Part shown: positions 56,578 to 64,000 of the stretch, one piece after another | How positions within the stretch are numbered: the first letter of the stretch is position 1 | Layout of the letters: each line of letters starts with the position of its first letter | DNA from: Blattamonas nauphoetae | Taxonomy: Eukaryota; Preaxostyla; Oxymonadida | DNA length: 64,000 nucleotides | NCBI GenBank assembly: GCA_033064195.1 | Contig: JARBJD010000001.1 | Span: 1-64,000 of the forward strand | Direction of reading: 5' to 3' | Program-made: the position numbers and the translations under genes | The notes under the pieces: generated by a model | What the model was told of the DNA's origin: nothing | The model's database searches: none | What the model saw: the letters and a program-made list of their open reading frames with translations, nothing else

Positions 56578-59037
56578 CTACGATGCCTCACTAGTGGGCC
56601 TAAACCCTTCTGTTAGATCAGGGTGAAGTCCATCCTCCGTGAATGGAATCTCATCAAACGGGGTTTCAGGGTGGCCCAAAGAAAGAGAATCAGATTCGTC
56701 TGATTCAGAATTAATATCGGGAGAGGAGACCGGAGATGGAACATCTGTCAGTGGTGGAGACGATGGGGGAGTGATGATGTTTTGATGAAGTGGAGATGGG
56801 CGTGCAGTAGAGCGAAGTGTCATTTTTCGTTCAGCTGATCCAGGTGTTGTGGGAGTCGGTTGTATTGTGCTAAAACGCTGGAAAGACGAGGAGATCTTTC
56901 GTGTCTTCTCTCGTCTGCCGAGTCGCTCGTTCTCCACAACCTCTTCGAATCGATGCCAGCTCCCCTCGCACACAAGCGGAGGAGACGGAGGTTCTGGTTC
57001 CTTCTCTCGTTTGGAGCGGCTCCATCGATGCTCTTTCTTCTCCTTCTTCTCTTTCACCTTGTTTTCCTTCTTCTCTTTCACCTTGTTTTCCTTCTTCGCC
57101 CGACGTTGTCTCTCCCTCTCTTCGAGTTCGCGTTCGGCGTCGATTTCTTGATCGATGAGAGTGACCATCCACACCTCTGCATCACTCTGATCCTTCCTCA
57201 GCACCATCGAGAACGTGCGGTTGAGTCGAGGGAGGTTCTGATGACTGTGTGTGTTGAAGGGGTCGTGCGGACGATCGGTGTTGGTTGGAAGAGTGGACGA
57301 GGTGCTGGTGAGAGGATTGGCTGTCGTTGGTGGTGGGAGAATGGAGATGATTGATGTTCGACGGGTGAGGAGTGGCTGTGGTCGTGTGAACGTCGGCATG
57401 TATTTGTTGACTTTGTCATCTTTGTCAGTTTCAGTTCCCTTCTCCAAATCCTTCTTCTCTCCTTTCCCGTCTGCTTTCGGGGCTTGTATTTGGAGTGTCG
57501 GAAGCCCTCTCCACTTCGACTGCTGGTTTCGAATTAGGACATCGCCAAATTCAACACACATGCGTGTCTCGACGAAGAGGGAGAGAAAGGGACGGGTGCA
57601 TGGGGGAGCAAGAGAGACGAGAAGCGGGAAGTCGATTCCGGACGGGCGGATAGTGTTCTTGTACGAGTTGAGGAGAGATGCGTGGAAGGAGAAGAAGAGA
57701 TGGAGAACTCGGACGGAGAAGTATGTGGAGGAGAAAGTGGGACCAAGAAAAACAGAAACTTCGACGCTGTTGGGATGGCTGAGTTCGGAGAGGATGAGGG
57801 AAGTGAGGGAGGAGGTGAGTTTGGAGGCTGCTGCGAATGAGGTTGCGGAGAACAACGGAGTGAGCACAAATGATGATCCGAGCATTTGAATCGGAGGCGA
57901 AAGCTTCTTTTCGCTGCTGGTATGCCGTGAGGACGAACGAGACGACCAGAATGAAGATGGACTGGGCGATGGGACGAGGTTCGTCTTTTTCTTTTCGTGC
58001 TCTTCGATAGCAAGTTGTGGGTACAAAATACGTTTGTCCCTTAAATCGCAAATGCACACATCGCCGATTGAGGAAGCAAACTTGGCCACGTTCGAGTGGA
58101 GAGTGCCCATAATAAAGGGCATCGGGGCAGCAATATAGTCGACCATGCCGGCAGGCAAAACAGACACAAACACCTGTTTCCATTCAAAGGGATACAGGAG
58201 GGAACAAAGGCATTCACAGACAGTACTGATCTCGTTTAGATCGTCGCCTAGAATGAGAACGCCTCTTTCCAAGAGCATCCAGAGATGGAGCTCCACGATT
58301 TGGGCTGACGTGAAACAAGAGAGCAAAATCCGCATGTCTCGCTGGGATGAGAAACCAAGAGTTTCATCGGGGCGAATAAGACTGAGTTGGAGAGATTGCC
58401 CATCTTTTAGATTAGGGCTGGGGATTGATAGGTCAAACGCAAATCCTGGGCGAGGGAAGGGATTTGGATGGACGATGGCTTCGAGAAGAGGAAGAAAAAG
58501 CTGGTCGTAGTCAGCCTGTGATGGGATTTTTGAAGATTGGTTTTGAAAAAGTGAAGATCGGATGTATCTAAGCTGAATCATGCTTAGCAGGTCTGCCATT
58601 ATATTGGGCCAGTAGAATGAGCTCATTAAACAGAGGCATTCCGGAGGCCTGTCATCTTGGAGGGTGAATCTGAGAGCGAAGCAGTGACGTCTATCGTTTG
58701 ATTGTGTTGTCAAGACGAAGCTAAAAAGATCACTAAAATGAAGAAAATGAGCAATAAAATTAAAGTGGATGACAGACTTAGGGCAATATCCAGGTGATGG
58801 ATAAACTCGGTTTTCTGGGAAACAAAAGTAACCAATAGTAGCTGGAATTGGCCAACGATACGCACGAAACTCATAGATGACTTTGGGTGCAAATTTTATT
58901 GGAGGTGGTTTTTCACAAGCGCTGTTTGTTCGTGGTTGAGGTGATGGTGCACGTTGGAGAGAGGAAGTGGGTGGAGGTTTAGGTAGTTCTGGTTTGAAAG
59001 TAACAATGCAGAAAGAGTCAAAGAGGTGAATTACCAT
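56578..59037 (-). CDS. DENN-domain protein, putative Rab GEF
   Basis: DENN proteins load GTP on Rab GTPases in endosomal traffic. The frame encodes 819 codons from MVIHLFDSFCIVTFKPELP; the in-frame TAA upstream confirms this start, and LFDSFCIV matches the opening strand of the uDENN. CFPENRVYPSPG follows. The central DENN is clear: LHLWMLLERGVLILGDDLNE, LYPFEWKQVFVSVLPAGMVD and YIAAPMPFIMGTLHSNV. A 57-nt intron (GTCTGT...TTTTAG, near 58780) inside the frame would remove a hydrophobic insert without frame change, so the spliced protein is probably 800 residues. The C-terminal third is disordered with a K/E-rich repeat (KKENKVKEKKENKVKEKKE) and a Ser/Asp-rich end. A Rab4-like gene lies 3 kb away. 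Confidence 0.88.
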   Translation of the reverse strand: MVIHLFDSFCIVTFKPELPKPPPTSSLQRAPSPQPRTNSACEKPPPIKFAPKVIYEFRAYRWPIPATIGYFCFPENRVYPSPGYCPKSVIHFNFIAHFLHFSDLFSFVLTTQSNDRRHCFALRFTLQDDRPPECLCLMSSFYWPNIMADLLSMIQLRYIRSSLFQNQSSKIPSQADYDQLFLPLLEAIVHPNPFPRPGFAFDLSIPSPNLKDGQSLQLSLIRPDETLGFSSQRDMRILLSCFTSAQIVELHLWMLLERGVLILGDDLNEISTVCECLCSLLYPFEWKQVFVSVLPAGMVDYIAAPMPFIMGTLHSNVAKFASSIGDVCICDLRDKRILYPQLAIEEHEKKKTNLVPSPSPSSFWSSRSSSRHTSSEKKLSPPIQMLGSSFVLTPLFSATSFAAASKLTSSLTSLILSELSHPNSVEVSVFLGPTFSSTYFSVRVLHLFFSFHASLLNSYKNTIRPSGIDFPLLVSLAPPCTRPFLSLFVETRMCVEFGDVLIRNQQSKWRGLPTLQIQAPKADGKGEKKDLEKGTETDKDDKVNKYMPTFTRPQPLLTRRTSIISILPPPTTANPLTSTSSTLPTNTDRPHDPFNTHSHQNLPRLNRTFSMVLRKDQSDAEVWMVTLIDQEIDAERELEERERQRRAKKENKVKEKKENKVKEKKEKKEHRWSRSKREKEPEPPSPPLVCEGSWHRFEEVVENERLGRREKTRKISSSFQRFSTIQPTPTTPGSAERKMTLRSTARPSPLHQNIITPPSSPPLTDVPSPVSSPDINSESDESDSLSLGHPETPFDEIPFTEDGLHPDLTEGFRPTSEAS

Positions 59038-59256
59038 CCTCTTCGACGGCTCAATCGTGGTAACATTGGCCCATTGTAGAAGTTATCATCTAAAGTCATG
59101 ATTGAAACGAAGGAAAATACGCACAGTGGAAGATGATCGGTATGAAAGTCCGATGAATAGATGGATAGAGCTTAGATTGGTGAAAAATCTTCTCAAATTC
59201 AGTTGGGAGCTCTCACACTTTTTTTAATTACACTTTGATCAGACACAATCATCGAA

Positions 59257-61783
59257 ATGACTCAATATCCAGAGTTCATGAAGCACATCACCCCAGAACA
59301 ACTCAATCGGTCTCTTTTTCCCTTTCAAATCAACAACTTGTTGTTATCTTTGTCTCAGAGTCCCTGAACTTGGTGCGAAACGAGAAGGGAATCTTCTCGA
59401 TGAACATGAAGTCTATGGATTTCTCAACCTTATTGGAATCGAAACTCCACCAAGTTGTTTTGTCCCAGCTGGCACAGATCCAACAAAAATCGAATCTATG
59501 CTGCCAAAGGGAAGTGAGAAATTTGTCGCAAAAGTTGTCGTCCAAGGACTCATCCATAAAACTGAAGCCCGCGGAGTTCTATTCAATCTCACACCATCAA
59601 CAGCTCACACTGCATTTACTGATTTTTCTTCACGATTCCCCAAAGAAACCTTCAAGGGAGTCCTGTATGTCGAAATGCTTCCATTAAAAGGTGGGCTCGG
59701 AGACGAAATTCTCATTTCACTTTTCCAAGACAAAGATTTTGGGCCGATGATTGCAATTGGATTTGGAGGTACCCTTGTTGAAGAACTGAAGGTCCACATG
59801 AAACCCAATCGCTCAAATTTGTTCATCCCTGCATGTCTCGACCTCGATGAGAACAGATCTATCATTGAAAATCTTCCACTTTGCCGTATCCTTCTTGGTG
59901 TATCCAGAGGTACCAAGAAACGCATTGAATTTGAGGAATTGATGGGAGTGCTGAAGAGACTCCAGTGGATTGCTCAACACTTCTCTGTTTTCAACCCCGA
60001 TGCCAAATATTCCATCAATGAACTGGAAGTTAACCCAGCCACTGTCATTAACGGAAAAATTTACGCGCTTGACGGAGTTATGAATGTGTCAGAGATTGAT
60101 CGTTCCGAAAAGAATCGTGATCTCGCTGCTGCTGCCCCAAAACCACTCTACAAAATCAAAAACATGCTCCGTCCAAAGTCTGTGATCATTGCAGGTGCTT
60201 CATCCCGCCAAAAAACCGGTCCTGGGTGCATCATCACAAACAAAGTCAAAAACTCTGGAGTTGTTCCACACGACGAAATATATCTTCTTCATCCAGCAGA
60301 AGCACAGATAGAGGGATGCACGTGCTATAAAACTCTTCAGGACGTCAAGGAAAAACGAGGTGGGAAACCTGTGGACCTTCTTGTTGTCGCTGTCCGTGCA
60401 AGCAATGCAGCGAAATTGTGTGAAGATGCATTTACTCTCCACAGTGCAGAATCTTTTCTTATTATCACAGCCGGATTTGCAGAGACTGAAGGTGGCACTG
60501 AGATTCAACACAAGATTGAAGATCAACTCCACAAACTCAACGCCACTCCAGCTCAACGTCCAGTGATTTGTGGACCAAATACCCTTGGCTATGTTAGCGA
60601 AGGATCTATTGATACTTTATTCACTCCAGAGTACAAGTCAAGTGTTGGTGCGATGGATCTTCCCCATTTCAAGGAATACATCGGAACAGCGATGATTGAC
60701 CCTGTCCGCCACTCAGAAACGAACAAAGGTTTCCGTGGGATTGCCTTTATCTCTCAGAGTGGTGCTCAACTCATCACACGTCAGAGCGACTTGGCAGGCG
60801 TGTTGAACCCCGGAATCGCTGTTTCTGTGGGAAACCAGATGGATCTGTCAGCCACAGACTTCTTTGAATACGTTATTGATGAGATTGAGACGAGCAGGAA
60901 GACAGGAGAGAAAAACGAGTGCAGCAATGTGAACACAGTGTCTCTGTACATCGAAGGACTCAACATGGGTGATGGAGCCCGTCTTGTTGCACTGACAAAG
61001 CGAGCGTCTGCACTGAACGTGATTGTCACTGTTTACAAGGCAGGCCGAACAGCAGCTGGACGTGAAGCGGCAAAGGGTCACACAGCTTCGATGGCTGGGG
61101 ATTATGACATGTTCTCGTTCATCCTTCGAGCGGCTGGAGCGATCGTGTGCCGCACATTCAAAGAGATGGAGGACATTCTGATGATGTGTGGACTGATGCC
61201 GTCCATTGGGAAGCTTCGCGAGCAGAAGGATAAACCAATCAGTGTGGGGATGATGAGCAATGCTGGGTTCGAGAAGTGTGCACTGGCTGATCATCTGTTC
61301 ACGGGAAATCCAACCTCAATCACTCTCCCAACATGGACAGACGAGACCAACAAGAAGATTGAGGCGCTGTTCAGAGACTCAGGCTTGAACGGTGTGGTTG
61401 ACATCTCGGCTGTCCTCGATATCACTCCAGCTCTTTCCGAGCTTCGTTGGTGCGATCTTGCGGAGATTCTGCTGCAAGACGAGAACTGCAACGCTTGCAT
61501 CTTCGCCACTGTCCCCGAATCGATCAACTTCAGAGTTCTGCCGAAGGGAGAAGGACATCCAGAAGATGTGCTCACAGACAACGGTTTCTTGAACAGAATG
61601 ATCGAGCTTAAGCAGAAGTATGGTGACAAGAAACCGTTCTGTGTGTCGATGGAGTCTGGAATCCTGTATGGACCAATCAAGGCCTTCCTCAAATCCAACG
61701 GAATCCCTTGCTTTGATCGAGCTGATGAGGCAGCTGGATGCGTGGAAAGCATCCTCCTTGCTCTGAAGAGGGAATTGGTGTAA
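59257..61783 (+). CDS. ADP-forming acetyl-CoA synthetase (fused, ACD)
   Basis: Converts acetyl-CoA, ADP and phosphate to acetate, CoA and ATP: substrate-level phosphorylation typical of anaerobic protists and archaea. Exons 59257-59309 and 59359-61783 give 825 residues. Order is beta then alpha: an N-terminal ATP-grasp domain (KFVAKVVVQGLIHKTEARGV, ISLFQDKDFGPMIAIGFGGT, NELEVNP), then CoA-binding (RPKSVIIAGASSRQKTGPG) and ligase domains (ICGPNTLGYV, IAFISQSGAQLI, VSVGNQMDLSATDF). The phosphohistidine is His592 in AAKGHTASMAGDY (codon 61079-61081). Beta-alpha order is the reverse of the alpha-beta fusion I recall in Giardia and Entamoeba; that deserves checking. The first intron (49 nt, GTCTCT) was needed to add MTQYPEFMKHITPEQLNR. 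Confidence 0.94.
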
Positions 61784-61943
61784 TTTATTATTTTGTTTTG
61801 ATGTCAGGCTATCAAATGAATCATTCATTCCTCTCCAGTGTTTGCTTTTTTTCTCAAAACTGCCCATTCCTCTCAAAATGGCAATAATCATGACGAATTA
61901 AGAGATGACTGACATGGCAAAACAAAGACATATGACTAATGGG

Positions 61944-62811
61944 CTAACAGCAGATCCCACTGTTGTCTCGCTCATTTCCTGAGGACTGAGAGAGGTCAAC
62001 AGTTTCGCTCCTGGCTGATGGTGAGTCCTGTGGAGGTGCGTCCTTGACCAAAATCCCACCACCATATTCAGATGGAGGAATTACCCCTAAAACAATGAAA
62101 TAAGAGCAAAATGAGACTTGTATCCACTTTCTTCAGGATGCTATGAGCGATCTGCATAAATGAATCTTCAACATGATCTCCGTTTAGAGCACTTGTCTCC
62201 AAGAACGGAATTTCTGGAAAATATCAAAAATACTCCTAAAATACCATTATCTTGTGCAAATTTGGCGGCTTCGGCATAAGGAACGTCACGAGCTTGTTTC
62301 AAATCAGCTACGAACAAAGAATACTTTGAAAAACGGACATACATTTGTTTCCAAGCAAAATAAGAGATGCTTGTGGATGAACTCGTGCACGAGCATCGGC
62401 AATCCATCGTGAAATGCTGTTGAATGATTCTCGGTTAGTGACGTCATATACCAGGATAACTCCAACAGCATCTCGATAATATGTTTGCGTAAGTGTGCGG
62501 AAGCGATCACTGCCTGCGGTATCCCAGGCTAAATGAAGTGTGAAGGTTAGACTCCGAAAGAGGAGAAAAAGAAACCTTGAATCTTGATTTGACGATTGTC
62601 AACTTGGATGACTGTTATACCGTATTCAACTCCGATAGTATGAGCAGTATCTTCATAGAATCTCCCTTCAATGAAGCGGCGAAGGAGACATGATTTTCCA
62701 CAGCCTTCAGGAATAAGAGATGGGATAAACATATCAAGTATTCTATCATGAAACCATACCAGAATCTCCAATGATAATGAACTTGAAAGAAATATCGAAA
62801 TCTTGTTCCAT
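61944..62811 (-). CDS. Rab4-like small GTPase with altered switch II
   Basis: Six exons (62811-62760, 62704-62576, 62528-62343, 62307-62245, 62213-62118, 62086-61944) give 222 residues ending GICC, a double-cysteine geranylgeranylation signal. G1 GDSGCGKS (15-22), switch I HTIGVEYG, G4 NKSD and G5 ETSAL are intact. The region RWIADAR and ETSALNGDHVEDSFMQIAHS resembles Rab4 (recycling endosomes) more than other Rabs. In G3 the usual DTAGQE is DTAGSD: the catalytic Gln (67 in Rab4 numbering, also residue 67 here) is Ser. This predicts slow intrinsic GTP hydrolysis. Introns 31-55 nt with donors GTATGG, GTTTCT, GTATGT, GTATTT and GTCTCA. Confidence 0.93.
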
Positions 62812-62858
62812 CCTCCGAGTGAGTTTCTTTCTTGATTTTAGAGAAGATGTGACCGATA
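62812..62858. promoter_or_regulatory. 47-bp bidirectional start region
   Basis: Only 47 bp lie between the start codons of the Rab4-like gene (minus) and the next gene (plus). Any promoter elements must sit in this gap or within the coding sequences, and the leaders must be very short or overlap. No TATA box is seen. Confidence 0.55.
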
Positions 62859-64000
62859 ATGACAGAAATTCAACAAAAAAACGAATCAGTGAGTTGGGAT
62901 TAATAGCAGACTGTGCAGGGAGGGGGATTTGCTACGCTTTACGGAAAGATTTGGCCCATGATGGAAATGTTGACTGGCGCACGAAACCTTGATGAGCATC
63001 TAGCGTGGTATTCTCAACATGAATACCTGAAAGACTCCACATTATTTTCAGGATATCCAATTATTTCACAACCATCGAGGTATATAGCTGGATTTTTCAA
63101 CATTACTTTTTCCATTGCACAGTGATGTATTTCGACCATCAAATGGTGAAACGTTACCCAACAATCATATTGCAACTCTTCTTCGTGACATCAAACGTTT
63201 GTCATATCTTTCGCCACCCCAAAACATGCTCCCAAAGCCACCACGAGTCAGTTTTCGGCCATCAAATCCTAATCGTCAGGCACAATATAACAAACCGACC
63301 CAAAATTCATTTCAGAAGACACCTTCTCTTCCAGTCACAGCTAAAGAAACGACTGTTCAACCATCATACAGCCGTCAACAATCACCAATTGTTCAACCAA
63401 TCACCCCACCTCAACCACAAACTATTCTGTCATCACAATCAAATATAAATCAGAAATTTGCCTCTTCTACCCAATCAAGTTCAAATGGAATTGGATCTCC
63501 TCTCCAAAAGGACAAATTCATCAATCCACAAAAGCCTCAACTGGAGGATCGACCAATAGATAAATCCCTCGTTATTCAAGAATGCAAAACTTTGCAAGTA
63601 GTTATTGCCAATCTTCTCGTTTTATCAGACCAGAGCGACGAATTGAATCCTACTCTCCAAAACCAACTAAAAACGTCAATATTGACGCTTTCTTCGATTC
63701 TAAATCTTTCACAATCAGTCCCACGAACACAAACTGATTCATATGATAAAAATACTTCATCGAATTTCGGGACAAAAAATTCATTCTCACAACCAAACCT
63801 CCTCCAACAAACTCGCTCGTTCACAAATAATTCTCTCCAAAATTCAGATAATTCAACATTTTCTGGAGATCAGGAGTTCAATAGATCAGCCTCTTTCGTT
63901 TCAAACACTTATAATACTTCATCAGTCCAAACTCCTCCTGTCTCGTCGCGAGTTGTTCAACAAGCGCCTATTCTGAATCAAGGAGCAGCTACAGCCTCCT
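62859..64000 (+). CDS. Unidentified protein with Gln/Ser/Asn-rich tail, cut by the window end
   Basis: Exons 62859-62888, 62919-63079 and 63123 to beyond 64000. The first intron is 30 nt (GTGAGT...TGCAG) and the second 43 nt (GTATAT...CACAG). The start reads MTEIQQKNES, followed by GFATLYGKIWPMMEMLTGAR, NLDEHLAWYSQHEYLKDS and DIKRLSYLSPPQ. After residue 100 the sequence becomes rich in Q, S, N, T and P with a helical island (IQECKTLQVVIANLLVLSDQ). The third exon stays open to the last base, so the 3' end is missing. I do not recognise the ordered N-terminal domain. Confidence 0.65.

Noticed and set aside
57251-57889. 212-codon plus-strand frame within the DENN gene
   Set aside because: Opposite strand of a conserved coding region; Arg/Gly/Glu-rich shadow.
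16039-62811. Alternative genetic code with reassigned TAA/TAG, as in some oxymonads
   Set aside because: Conserved genes end cleanly with TAA (villin, uL6), TAG (Rab4-like) and TGA (kinesin, RNR), and none contains internal in-frame TAA or TAG outside introns.

Overview
This looks like a nuclear contig from an anaerobic, flagellated protist, most likely a metamonad close to the oxymonads (Blattamonas or Monocercomonoides type). The evidence is eukaryotic genes (villin, kinesin-5, ribosomal proteins eL22 and uL6, U6 snRNA) cut by many very short introns, together with anaerobe-type enzymes: a fused ADP-forming acetyl-CoA synthetase and a B12-dependent class II ribonucleotide reductase. TAA, TAG and TGA all end genes here, so the code is standard. 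The lineage is an inference. The exon models were built by hand from frame, conserved motifs and GT...AG boundaries.

Region 1-15.5 kb is a gene-poor decay zone. It holds two pieces of one transposase-like family (left edge, minus; 11.2-12.2 kb, plus), two minisatellites (1.29-1.85 kb), a shattered large gene (2.2-5.9 kb), a broken armadillo-type gene (6.4-7.6 kb, minus), a broken LCAT-family phospholipase/acyltransferase gene (7.86-10.2 kb, minus), a tyrosine recombinase (13.2-14.4 kb) and a 453-bp element with terminal inverted repeats (14.53-14.98 kb).

Region 15.5-64 kb is compact and gene-dense on both strands. In order: villin, CCCH zinc finger, RING protein, NIPA-like membrane protein, HAD phosphatase, CCDC112-like coiled-coil protein, F-box/LRR protein, class II RNR, U6 snRNA, RNF5-like E3 ligase, kinesin-5, OCRL-like inositol 5-phosphatase, RBBP4/MSI1, eL22, an unidentified helical protein, a beta-helix surface protein, ADAT3, a 56-residue protein, uL6, WRAP73, Cwc21/SRRM2-like splicing factor, a large Pro/Ser-rich protein with SUMO-interaction-like motifs, a DENN protein, ADP-forming acetyl-CoA synthetase, a Rab4-like GTPase with an unusual switch II, and the 5' part of another gene.

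Functional groupings: OCRL, DENN and Rab4-like point to endosomal traffic; kinesin-5, WRAP73 and CCDC112 to spindle, centriole and flagellum; U6 and Cwc21 to splicing. Hand-placed introns share a GTNTG-type donor and go down to 23-30 nt. Neighbouring genes often start head to head within 50-400 bp.
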